Source: Gordius sp. MW1
Lineage: Eukaryota > Nematomorpha > Gordioida > Gordea > Gordiidae
DNA length: 64,000 nucleotides
Assembly (NCBI GenBank): GCA_964036665.1
Contig: OZ038526.1
Span: 10,168,001-10,232,000, forward strand
Reading direction: 5' to 3'
This document shows, in pieces, positions 21,554 through 31,874 of the stretch (positions are counted from its first letter, which is position 1; each line of letters begins with the position of its first letter). The position numbers and the translations under genes were made by a program. The notes under the pieces were generated by a model. The model made no database searches. It saw only the letters and a program-made list of their open reading frames with translations, and was not told the origin of the DNA.

Positions 21554-22667
21554 ACGTAGGTTAGAGAACTGCAAAGTCACTTTTTTTCAACCCGAACCCG
21601 ACCCGAAATCATTTTCAAATTTTCTACCCGGACCCGAAATCATTTTTAAATTTTCTACCCGGACCCGACCCGAAATCCATTTCAAATTTTCTACCCGAAC
21701 CCGACCCGAAAGCATTTTAAAAATTTCAACCCAAACCCGACCCGAAAAATTATTAAAACAAATTACTTTCGAGCGCGAAAATTGCTGTGTGTAAAATTAA
21801 ATCGACAAATAAAAGCCATGATGATTTGTATTCTTTAAAGGGGATGGTGAAAAAAAACACATTATCTATATTTCGTTTCCTAATATCAAGTAAACTGCTC
21901 ATATGTTATAGACTTGAGACAACTATTTAACATCCATTTTTTGTTATTATGAAACCATTATTATATAGCTGATTATAATCAATATAGTAAATATGATGAA
22001 ATTTATAGTGACTATTCAAATGTTTTAAGCTTGAAGTGCAATTTAAGATAAATTCATATGAAACTTAAAAATTATTATAAGTTATTATAAAAAAAATATT
22101 ATATAATTTGCAAATGAAACATTTATAAAATTATAACTTACTTGTAAGTTGGCTTTTGAATATGTATTAAATGTAATTAAATTAACGGTGAGGATTAGCT
22201 ACAACTTCACGGTTAACACTAAAAAAATTTAAAATATAACTTTATTGAAATAATTTACCTTTTAATAGTCAAATTAAAAACAGGAGTAATTTAAGTGGTT
22301 TGAATTAGTGATGAGAATTAGCTAGCACTTCAGAGTTGGGAGTTTTAAAATTTAAAAAAAGAGGAAGAGAATTAATTGAATGAATGATCCAAATTAGTTG
22401 TGCATTTCGATATTTAAAAACACTCTTTGCTTAGCAATTAATATTAATTAAAAAAATAGGTCTCGCGTGTTTCTTACAATGTATAAACCTTGGACCCGAC
22501 TCTATAAATTTGGCCCAACCCGAAAGCATTTTTAAATTCTCTACCCGGACCCAACCCTTAATCATTTTCAAATTTTCTACCCGGACCCGAAATGATTTTC
22601 AAATTTTCTACCCGAACCCGACCCAACCTTGGGTCTCGGGTCACCCGTGCAGTTCTCTAACGTAGGT
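21554..22667. mobile_element. Complete non-autonomous hAT element with ACCCGAACCCG arrays
   Basis: The element 21,562-22,659 (1,098 bp) starts TAGAGAACTGC and ends GCAGTTCTCTA, a perfect 11-bp inverted repeat. It is flanked by the perfect 8-bp duplication ACGTAGGT (21,554-21,561 and 22,660-22,667). Just inside both ends are arrays of ACCCGAACCCGACCCGAAA units separated by T-rich spacers; the core is AT-rich and non-coding. The insertion site lies in the left inverted repeat of the palindrome that ends near 22,908. Related copies are at 27,996 and 13,079. Confidence 0.93.
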
Positions 22668-22908
22668 AGAGGGAAAGCCCATCGTCAGAAGAAAAAATAA
22701 AAAAGGAGAAGATGATGTCTCAAAAAATAAATATGAAGTGAGTATGAGCACGGTGATATAGATATAAAAACAATAGAAATTACATACTCACTTTACTTCT
22801 TTTTTTATTTTTTGAGGCTTCATCCTCTTTTTTTTACCTTTTTTCTCTCCTGAAGAAGGGCTATAATAGCCTGAAATATCGCATTCCATTTCCCTCTACC
22901 AACGTTAT
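22660..22908. mobile_element. Palindromic (foldback) element
   Basis: The left arm ACGTAGGTAGAGGGAAAG continues through AGAAGATGATGTCTCAAAAA and ATATGAAGTGAGTATG. The right arm repeats this inverted: CATACTCACTTTACTTC through TTTTTGAGGCTTCATC to CCATTTCCCTCTACCAACGT. Arms of about 100 bp surround a short spacer. The hAT element 21,562-22,659 has split the first few bases of the left arm away. No gene is encoded. Confidence 0.72.
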
Positions 22909-24139
22909 CAATCCAAACCCCCAATTTTATAAAATGACATTCAATTATTTTATATAACTAAGAGTGATAAGCTTGATGAAAAAAAATGCCAAAATAAATA
23001 CAAAAGTAGTTTATGTTTAAAGCAATAGTTACTCCTAAATAAACATTCACATATTATCTAAATTTTTAGCATGTCAGGATCATTTTAAAAAAGTTATCAA
23101 TTTAAATAAAGATGTAGCACACGTAAAACAAATACTTAGCTAAGTGCCCTGCAATAAGTTTGTTTAAGCTAAGATATGAAATTCACCTAAATAATAAATA
23201 TTTAAGTGCATTTTAATAATAAGGTATTAAACAGCTCAGCAGAAGCATATTGCTTCCCCCTATCTATGTTTATGCCCCTTGTTGATAAGATTTTTCCTTA
23301 TTTTGTGGCAATATAATTGCCTAGTGATTTAATTGAACACAAAACAATTTAATAGAATTAATGCTTAGAAAATATTCTTTATTATAATTTGTAAAGGGAG
23401 GCAGTAAAACATTTTAGTCGGAGGCCCATGGTACATCTCATTAATAAATTTGCTATTCATGGATATAGATCATAAAAGCATATATAATACACATATAACT
23501 AAAAACAATTTAGCTAAATGTAAAAGCAGACTATGCATATAAAAAATAGTAAATCAATTTATTTTTGATTTACAGCTAATATACTTTTCTAAGATTAGAA
23601 GTTTAACAAACTTACCATATAAAGGTAATAGCCATGTAAAGGATAAAATTGTATTAGAAGTAGAATTGAGCATTAGTTCATTTAAAAAATATTAGGGGGG
23701 GGGGGGGGGGGGGGGGTGAGGGAACCAAAATCTCTTTAGTCATACAAAAACTAACTTTATAAAAGCTCTTTGGCCTGTAGGTTTGCTAAAATGTTAAGCA
23801 AAGAGATTTCACAAAATTGTATGCAAAATATGTGTATATCAAATGAAAATCGACCAAATTAAGGTAAAAAGTAATCTTAAACAGCATCTTAGAACATAAA
23901 TATAGGATTAATAGTATATAAACTAAAAAATATAAAATTTTTAATGAACCCTATGAAATTATTATGCATTATAAAATAATCAAGTTTAAACTATCTTATC
24001 CTATTATGAAAAACTTTAACAATTTTTATGTATATATATTTTTGGGCATTTTTTAGTTTATTATCAATAATAGTCTATAGGATAACACAATTATAAAAAT
24101 AGATAATTCTAGATTTTTAATATACCATGGTCTTGTTCC
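22909..24139. other. Intergenic DNA downstream of RPL15, with a long G tract
   Basis: AT-rich with no gene seen. A run of more than 20 guanines lies at about 23,695-23,716, a possible G-quadruplex or sequencing-difficult site. Confidence 0.55.
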
Positions 24140-24144
24140 AGAAT

Positions 24145-24150
24145 TTTATT
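24145..24150 (-). promoter_or_regulatory. RPL15 polyadenylation signal
   Basis: TTTATT on the plus strand is AATAAA read on the gene strand, about 30 nt after the RPL15 stop codon. The position is normal for a compact ribosomal-protein 3' UTR. Confidence 0.6.
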
Positions 24151-24179
24151 CAAATTAAATTTATAATTCATTTATATAT

Positions 24180-24866
24180 TTAACGATATCTTCTTAAACT
24201 CAATGTATTTCTTCGTTTCCAGCAAGCTTTCCTAGATCCACCTTGTGTCTTACTAAAGCGATGTCCTTTGCCCAAACCTCTTGATTTCTTGCCAGCTGAA
24301 GTCAATCCTCGAAGTTCCCTATGTTTATGAACTGCCTTAGCGGTCCAGTTCATCTTTGGATCTCTGCGAATAGCTTTGTGCACTGGATCAACTAATATGA
24401 CTTCATAAAACTTGAATGTTGAGTCCTGTCCAACCCAATAAGAATTAAGGACTCTCAAGGCTCCACATCTTCTCCCAGCTCTTTCCTATTATAAGTTAGA
24501 CTATTTAGACATAATAAAATAAACTTCGGCCAAAGATTGTAAATTCCTAGCCCATTTAAGCTGATTAACTCCTTGATTGGCGGGTTTACCATTGGTGTTT
24601 CCCTTGGGAACTTGTTTCTTTCGTCCACCTCTTCTAATTCTTACACGGTAAATCAAATATCCTAACAAATCATAATTTACCGATTTTTAACTACCTTGTT
24701 TAGATTTATATCCAAGTCTTCTAGCTTTTTCAGGCCTAGACGGACGAGGAACACGATGTAACGTATTTAACTGCCTATATTGCCAGCATCTAATTCTCAA
24801 AATAAAACGCATAGCATCGGACTGCTTCTTTCTCCATACTTCTTGAATATATCTATATGCACCCAT
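24180..24866 (-). CDS. RPL15: Ribosomal protein L15 (large subunit), three coding exons
   Basis: The coding exons on the minus strand are 24,866-24,695, 24,661-24,525 and 24,485-24,180. They are joined by introns of 33 and 39 nt with GT...AG borders. They total 615 nt, that is 204 codons plus stop, the usual length of eukaryotic eL15. The protein begins [20 protein letters not shown] and contains [20 protein letters not shown]. It continues with [15 protein letters not shown], then [40 protein letters not shown] and a C-terminus of [11 protein letters not shown]. All are hallmark segments of this rRNA-binding protein of the 60S subunit. No frameshift or stop is present, so this is an expressed host gene rather than a retrocopy; the introns confirm it. 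Junction phases agree at both introns. Confidence 0.97.
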
Positions 24867-24882
24867 GATTAAAGGCGATTAT

Positions 24883-24892
24883 AGAAGGAAGG
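24883..24892 (-). promoter_or_regulatory. Possible 5'-TOP-like pyrimidine tract of RPL15
   Basis: On the gene strand, CCTTCCTTCT lies about 17-26 nt upstream of the start codon. Ribosomal protein mRNAs usually begin with C plus a pyrimidine tract. The position fits, but the transcription start is not visible from sequence alone. Confidence 0.35.
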
Positions 24893-24899
24893 TAGCGTT

Positions 24900-26515
24900 T
24901 GGAAAACAAATGACAAAAAAATACTCCTGGAAAACAAAAAAATAAATTTGTAAAATGTTTGATTAAACAATTTAATATTTAAGAATATATTGTATGCGAT
25001 AAAACCGCTATAATTTATTTCAATATTTATTAAATATATAATTAGATTTTAAATGTTTAAAATTATCTTAATACATTTACTAGTCTATATAGCCTTTCCC
25101 AACTATTATTAAAGTCGCCATGCAGATTTTAAAGAAGCTCTCAGATTAATAAGCATCAGAAAACTGATTTTTCCGTAGATTAGGAAGGGCTATACTACGT
25201 CATTGATTAAGGTGCTATAAATAATAACTTTAAATAAAAGTTTCAGATAAATTGTTGTTTCCCTGTGTTTATCCACCTTATTAAAATTCCTTCATAATCT
25301 AATTTTTTATTATATAGCAGATTATATTGGACTAAAAATAATTTATTTTAATAGTTATCTATTTACCAAATATATCCCCTCTACCCTATACCATTATTCC
25401 ACTATAGGCATTTGCAGCCCCTCAAAGATTCTAAAACATTTGTTATATTCAGCAATTAAGCATTTTTTTAAAAACATTTTTAATGCATTTAAAGGCAAAA
25501 AATGAATAAAGGGAATAATTAAAATAACGTCATCCGTCCAATTTTCTAATTATCGCAAGAAGGAAAGATCTTCCACCTTCCTCTTTAAAGACATGAATTA
25601 ACCAAATTTATGGACAATTTAATATATATGTATTAATAAGGCAGAACTTATCCGTTTAGGACATTTAATAAAGCGCCGTATTTTTTGTTTTAACATAGTT
25701 CAATTTTAATTTTCGAATATCCTAATATTTGTTCTAATTTGTACATATCACTACATTTCCTTCGGCGTTTAATAAATTTGAAGAAAATCATACGCTTTAA
25801 AAACCGCTGAAAATTAAAATTTACGATGCGGATTCTGAGGAGAACACCAAGCTTTATGTAGAAATCCTTAACATTTTAATAAGTTATAAAAAAATATCAC
25901 CTTTAACAATAATAAAATAAAAATATAAATAAACTTAATTTTTACCAACCTATAACAGTGACTGATATATAAAATATGGGTTAGCAATTTAATTTCAAGT
26001 GGCAGATTGCAAATTCTACTGAATAGACTTGGTTCTCCAGTATACAGGCCTTTTCGCTTTCAAATAAGTATAGTATGTAAATTGTTTTAAAAAATGAGTG
26101 ACCCCCTTTTCGTTTTTGTATAGTTAATGTAAAATAACATCCAAATTTTATTTACTCAGCCTGTCTTACAATTTATGTACCGCTAATATTTTTTCTCATT
26201 CACTCGTTCCTAATCTAAGAGTAATTGCATATTCATTATATACAACTAAATTAAAACGAAATAATATAGGTTTTATTATCCTAATAAAAAGTTTTTAGAA
26301 AACTAAATAACTAAGATGTCATATTTTCCCAACGACAAGCATTTGGAAAATTTCCAAAGGAAAATTAGGAAAATCAGGGGAATTAATAAAAAATAAGGGA
26401 AATTTTAAAATAGTCCAATGTAGAATGAAACAACAACCTAAAAAATAACAAAACACTAAAAACAACACAATTAACATCGATTTGAAAAAATTTATTGTTT
26501 ATAAAACAAACGGTT
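24900..26515. other. AT-rich intergenic DNA upstream of RPL15
   Basis: No second gene is seen. A short palindromic pair (TATAGCCTTTCCCAA at about 25,091 and TTAGGAAGGGCTATA at about 25,180) suggests a roughly 110-bp miniature element, but without a clear target duplication. The RPL15 promoter must lie in the first few hundred bases. Confidence 0.45.
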
Positions 26516-26670
26516 GGTGTTTCGATCTCGTCTCGTCTCGGTCTCAATAGCAAAATCTCGTCTCGTTTCGGGACCGATTATGAAAATCTCGATCTCGTCT
26601 CGTCTTGATCTAGAAAAATATCGGTCTCGTCTCGTCTCGCTTAGAATTCTCGACTTGTCTCGACTTTTTT
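26516..26670. repeat. Terminal fragment of the CTCGTCTCG hAT-like family
   Basis: TGGTGTTTCGATCTCGTCTC begins an array of GATCTCG, GTCTCG and CGTCTCGTC units to about 26,665. Its partner end was not found nearby, so the copy looks truncated. Confidence 0.6.
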
Positions 26671-27987
26671 TTAAAAAAAATTATATGAAATAAAAATTAT
26701 TTCTGTTTTATTAAAATTATTTAATAAGTGTAAAAAAATCCAAATAAAAAACCCTAATACACAAAAGTTTTAACAATTTAGCGCGACACGACATCTAAAC
26801 TTACAGTATAAAAGTATCAACTGATTCCTAAAGATAACATTTTCTAGAGAAATTGCAAATTAAAAAAAATATAAATAAATTTGAAGTATAGTGTGCATTT
26901 AATTTAATTTAATGGTGGTTTGACACTTTTTGGATTTGAGTTAAAATCAATATTCTTGTAAGTGTTTTAGAGCTGAAACTTCTATGTAATAAATATACTA
27001 GCTGATTGTTAAATAAAAGACCTTATTAAATTTTATAGTTCTAGCAAATTATAACATATGTATCAAATTCATTGTGTCTGTCAAATATAAATAGACTTAG
27101 AAATTTATAAGTTTATTTATATTTTACTTAGTTATATAATGTAGATTTTGGCCAAAAAAGGGAAGAATAAAGTTACAACCGAGTCAATAGTCAATAACAA
27201 GAAGGGTCAAACTTTAATCAAATCGAAGGAAGTGATGAAAAGGTGAAAGGAATATTTCAAGAAACGTATGAATATTGCAAATGAGAAAGATTCCCTTCCC
27301 GATATTGAGCCAAAGTATGGTCGAACTCTTTCAGAAGGATAAAGCTAGGACACAAATGAACAAGATGCAAAAAAGAAAAGCTAATGACCCAGATGGAATA
27401 CATAGGGAAATAGTGCTCGGATGCCATGCAAAAGGAGTCACGACCATGACAAACCTCTATAATAAGATCCTGGTAGAAGAGCCAATGGGGAGTAAACATG
27501 ATAACACCCTTTTAAGGAAAAGGAGACCCTCAAGAGTTTAGAATTTACAGAGGTCTCAAGCTAAATTGCCACTCCTTAAAGCTTATCGAAAGGTCTTAGT
27601 AACAAGGCTGAAAAACGAGCTAGCCAATATGGATTTGTAGCCGGCAAATCCCCAATCGACCCAATTTTCGCACTAAGACATATAATAGATAAATATAGTG
27701 AAAAGAGAAGAGACTTACATATGGTCTTTATCGACTTGGAGAAAGCTTATGACACGGTCCATCACGATTTAATATTGTGGTGCTTGAGAAAACCAAATAT
27801 CCTTGACGCATATATACGGGTTATAAAAAATATTTATGAAGCCTCAAATTCTTGCTTTAGGACGACAGTTGGAGACTCTATACCTTTTCGGGTTGAAATT
27901 GGATTACATCAATAATCTGCTTTAAGTCCCTTTTTATTTAATATAATTTAGGACACGAACTAGAGACATTCAAAAGCCATCACCATG

Positions 27988-28861
27988 GTGTATGCTAAGA
28001 ACCAGCACGGGTGACCCGAAACCCAACCCGGACCTGACATCGGGTCAGGTTTGGGTTGAAAATCTAAAAATGTCTTCGGGTCGGGTCAAGATCGTGTTGA
28101 AAATTTTAAAAAGCTTTATGGTCGGGTTGGAAAGTGTCGGGTCAAAGGTTATAAGGCTTACATAGCAAAACACACGAGACATGTTTTATAAATTAATGCA
28201 TTTATGTATAATTTTTTAATTAGTATCGAAATGTATAATTCAAGATCATTCATTCAGTTAATTTATTTCCTTTTGTTTATTAAATCTGATTGTTTTAATT
28301 TGGACGCAAATTTAAATTTGACTTGTTAGAGCTAAAATATATCAACAAAATATATTTTTAAATTTTTAATAGTGTGTAGTGGTAGTTCATTATTAATTTA
28401 AACTACATAAATACATATTCATAAACCAAAATTTAAAATTTATAGGTTCATTTGCAAAACTGTATATTTTAAATTAATTGCGACCCGATATTATAGATGC
28501 TATCATATCTATACATCACTATAATAAATCCAAATAAATCTAGTAATCAAAATCTATGGTATCAAATAGTTTCATAAATCGTACTTTAATTAGTCGATTA
28601 AATTTTACACACCGCAATTTTTCTTATTCTCCAGTCCAATACGAAAATTTAAAACGCGCTCGGAAAGGATTCGGTAAAAAAATTAAACCATTTAGGGTCG
28701 GGCCCTAGTTGAAAAATTTAAAATGCCCTCGGGTCGTGTCGCGTTCGGGTTGAAAATTTTAAAATGCTTTCGCATCGGGTCGGGCTGAGAATTTAAAATG
28801 CTTTCGGATGGGGTCGGGTTCTGGTTGAAAAAGAGTGACTTTGCAAATCCCTAGTGTATGC
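27988..28861. mobile_element. hAT element of the ACCCGAACCCG family inside the RTE YADD region
   Basis: The element 27,996-28,853 (858 bp) starts TAAGAACCAGCACGGGTGAC and ends GACTTTGCAAATCCCTA. It is flanked by the perfect 8-bp duplication GTGTATGC (27,988-27,995 and 28,854-28,861). The duplication sits within the codons just before the RTE YADD motif. Subterminal arrays of GGGTCGGGT units face inward at both ends; the core is AT-rich and non-coding. Family membership follows from the shared CCCGACCC arrays and the GTGACTTTGCA end also seen at 21,562. Confidence 0.93.
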
Positions 28862-29917
28862 TATATGCCGATGATAGAGTACTATGCGAAGAAACAAAGA
28901 AGAAAGTATTCGAAGAAGCCGAAAAGTAGTCAAAGGCTTAGCTGAATGTGGTTTAAAGGTCAGAGATCGAAAAACGGTATACATGGAAATAAACCTTATA
29001 GGCAACCCATCGCTGGATGACCATCTAACGTCCTCCAAAAAAGACAGGTTTACATACCTCGGCTCGATGCTACATCAAGAGGGAGGTTGCGCAACGAAGT
29101 CAATGCCCGGATTCAAAAAGGATGGCTTAAATTGCGATGTATATCCAGTGATGTGCGACAAGTAAATGTCAATATGGTTGAAGAGCAATTTTACAAATCC
29201 ATGACCGGTGCATAGACTAAATAGACTGCTTATTGACCAGGCATTCAATACAAAAATTGAGCATTTTTTATCGGTCATCTTTAATAATGCCATTTCTCAA
29301 CTGTTGGGTATCTTATAATAGATGTGAAGACCTATCATTCCACAAGTATAAAGATTAAAATTTTTGTTTTACATATTTATTGGATTCCACTCAAAGATAA
29401 ATATCACCTGCAAGCTTGGCTCCACGTAACTAAGGGAGATTGTTCAAAATAAAAATTCTGCCCTTTGTAGTGCACATTTTGCCCCTAATTCTATTCCATC
29501 TGTTACTAAAAACAAGCAGTTTATAGAAGGCTCTATACCCAACTTATTTAATTTACCAGATTATCTACAAAAAGTTATAGATCTGTATATAGCATATAAT
29601 AATGAAATTCTAATAACCACCATCTTATGGGTATGTATTAAACTAAAAAATTTTAATATAACAATCTCTTATTATTTTTAGATATGTAGTTGGGCATATT
29701 ATGACTAATTTTAATATGATCTCTGGTGCCACTGGTGCATTGTTTGTAATGACTACATCTATAAAGATACTTGGAAATTACCATTAGGTATTTTTTATTT
29801 TTTTCTGTGACTTCTGTTGCGGAAAAATCTCTTGGATGGAATCTTCCTTGAATGGAACTGGTGTTGTTGTTAAAAGAGTATTCTGTGAGGGACTCGCCAC
29901 TAACAAAAGATTGGCAG

Positions 29918-30264
29918 TGTAGTGTTATGATTTATCATAACTTCGTTATTGTTAACGATATTTAATTATTATGTACATATATATGGTGGCCCGTCAACTC
30001 GCCGAAAACAATCTCGCCGAAAATAATGTCCCCCAGCTAAAAAATGTCCCCAAATTTGTGATTGGTTGATGGGTTAGGGTTAATAAGCTTGGGGGCCTTT
30101 TTTTAGCTGGGGGACATTATTTTTCGGCGAGATTGTTTTCGGCGAGTTGATAGGGCATCCATATATATTCCTTGTGAGAGATACCACGTCTTTATGTTCC
30201 TGTTGATAAATTATCATGTAAATTATAAATAAAACAAATTATAAATTAAAACCAAATCATTACA
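29918..30264 (+). repeat. 5' LTR, split by a small element
   Basis: The halves 29,918-29,984 and 30,161-30,264 together match the 3' LTR with a handful of differences (for example CATAACTTC against CATACCTTC, and CTTGTGAGAG against CTTGTGGCGAG). This indicates an insertion that is not very recent. Confidence 0.93.
29977..30168. mobile_element. 176-bp palindromic element inside the 5' LTR
   Basis: The element 29,985-30,160 begins GGTGGCCCGTCAACTCGCCG and ends CGGCGAGTTGATAGGGCATC plus C. Inverted arms of about 55 bp extend through ACAATCTCGCCGAAAATAAT and TGTCCCCCAGC. ATATATAT duplicates on both sides (29,977-29,984 and 30,161-30,168) and is present once in the 3' LTR. It belongs to the same family as 20,991-21,237. 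Confidence 0.92.
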
Positions 30265-30277
30265 TTTTAGGTTACAT

Positions 30278-30675
30278 GGGAAACACGTGGAATTATTGAT
30301 AAACTTTGTTTATCCAGATAATATATCCTCATTGGAATATGAAGATTTAATCAAATTAATTAAGAAAGTATTCCAAACGAAATCCACAATATTTCAGGCA
30401 AGACTAAACTTTATGCGATGCGTAAATCAAGTGATGAATCTTTGATTGATTATGTTACTAGATTGAAATCTTCTGCAAAATCTTGCTATTTTAAATTGTT
30501 GGATGAACGATTGCGTGATCAATTTTTAAATGGGTTGCATAATGTACAATTGGAGATAGATGATAGAGCAAGATGGCCGGATGCTATTAAGTATACTGGA
30601 CTAGAAGTGACATTTAATGATATTTATAACTTAGCTAAATCAATGCATCTTGCAAATAAGGAAGTTAATCCTTAA
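30278..30675 (+). pseudogene. Ty3/gypsy gag (capsid) remnant
   Basis: The first frame encodes ELLINFVYPDNISSLEYEDL and FQTKSTIFQARLNFMR, then shifts near 30,420-30,435 into ESLIDYVTRLKSSAKSC and LRDQFLNGLHN. This order (LxPxxPxxxSFxxL, RFxF, ESxxEYVxxLRxLAxxC, LRDxFVxGL) is the standard capsid core of Ty3/gypsy retrotransposons. One frameshift and lack of a clear start make it non-functional. It forms the particle shell in intact elements. Confidence 0.8.
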
Positions 30676-30799
30676 TCAAATGAATTAAACAAATACAGTA
30701 CTTAAGAAAAACAACTCAAATGATGAATTAAACAAATTACAGTTCCCAAGCAAAAACAACTCAAATGAAGTATTTGAAAATCAGCCAACAAAGATAAAA

Positions 30800-31380
30800 A
30801 TGAGAAAGAATTGCACAAGATGTGGACAGAATCACCTTTTAAATAAATGCCCTGCATTTAATAAAACATGCCACAAGTGTAACAAAAGGAATCATTTCTC
30901 TACATCATGTTGGCAGAAATATCATGTCAATCAAATTATCAATACTGTACAAGAAAATAAAAAGTGCAACAACATTAATCAAATTATCAATACTGTACAA
31001 GAAAATAAAAAGTACAACAACAAAAGACCCCAAATTAAGGTAAAGATCAATAAATTAGATGATACTATACTTTTCAACACCGGTGCAAATGTGTCTTTAA
31101 TAAATTATGAAATTTACAAAACACTTAACAAGCCGAATATCCCTTGTCCTATAATTAAAACATATGGAAATCATTATATACCAACTATGGGAAAGGCAAT
31201 AGTAAATGTGAAATTGGGAACAAAATCTCTGTACTTACCAGTCATAGTAACAACAGCTAAAGTTTTACCAATATTTGGTGCAAATTGGATTAAAGCTTTT
31301 GGAATAACGTTACCTAAAGCAGTAACAATTAATACTTTACAAAATGAAACACCTGGAAACACGGCGCTAGATTGGATATG
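30800..31380 (+). pseudogene. gag zinc knuckles plus retropepsin, Ty3/gypsy
   Basis: This open frame of 193 codons has two CCHC-type knuckles near its start (CTRCGQNHLLNKC, then CHKCNKRNHFSTSC). It carries an internal duplication of NQIINTVQENKK (two copies at about 30,928 and 30,976) and an aspartic protease domain with FNTGANVSLI. The catalytic motif of an active retropepsin is DTGA, so the Asp-to-Asn change here would abolish catalysis. The flap-side ILPIFGANW-like segment lies near 31,270. The frame then stops shortly before the pol remnant, because the reverse transcriptase to integrase core is deleted. Confidence 0.85.
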
Positions 31381-31424
31381 AAAATGAAAAACGAAGAAAA
31401 TTTAAAGAATTAAATCAAGGGATG

Positions 31425-31690
31425 ATGTTTTGTACATAAAGAAAGCGGTACTGGATGGTACAAAGGTATAATCCAAGATCGGAAAGGGGATTATTCTTAC
31501 AATGTTAGTACGAAGGAAGGGTTTAAAAGGAAACAAGCCGATCAGTTAAGCCCGAGAGTTTGGTCAGGAGCTATACCGTATAAGGAACCTAGTAGAGATG
31601 TCTGTAGTGAAAACAATTTAAAAACATTGCCCGAAACAACGATGACGGGAACCTCTACTAGAAATTGGAAAGCACTTTTACGAAGAGCTT
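31425..31690 (+). pseudogene. C-terminal tail of gypsy pol (integrase end)
   Basis: The frame encodes GTGWYKGIIQDRKGDYSYNV followed by KRKQADQLSPRVW. It resembles the small beta-barrel and the HVDQL/RP tail found after the integrase core of Ty3/gypsy Pol. It directly follows the protease segment, showing an internal deletion of several kilobases near 31,370-31,420. It ends just before the purine tract and 3' LTR. Confidence 0.7.
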
Positions 31691-31711
31691 CACTTGTAAT
31701 GAAGGGAGAAA

Positions 31712-31874
31712 TGTAGTGTTATGATTTATCATACCTTCGTTATTGTTAACGATATTTAATTATTATGTACATATATATTCCTTGTGGCGAGATACCACGT
31801 CTTTATGTTGCTGTTGATAAATTATCATGTAAATTAGAAATAAAACAAATTATAAATTAAAACCAAATCATTAC
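31712..31874 (+). repeat. 3' LTR (163 bp)
   Basis: It begins TGTAGTG and ends TTACA, is preceded by a polypurine tract and followed by the GGCAG target duplication. It carries an uninterrupted copy of the ATATATAT site used by the small element in the 5' LTR. Confidence 0.93.
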
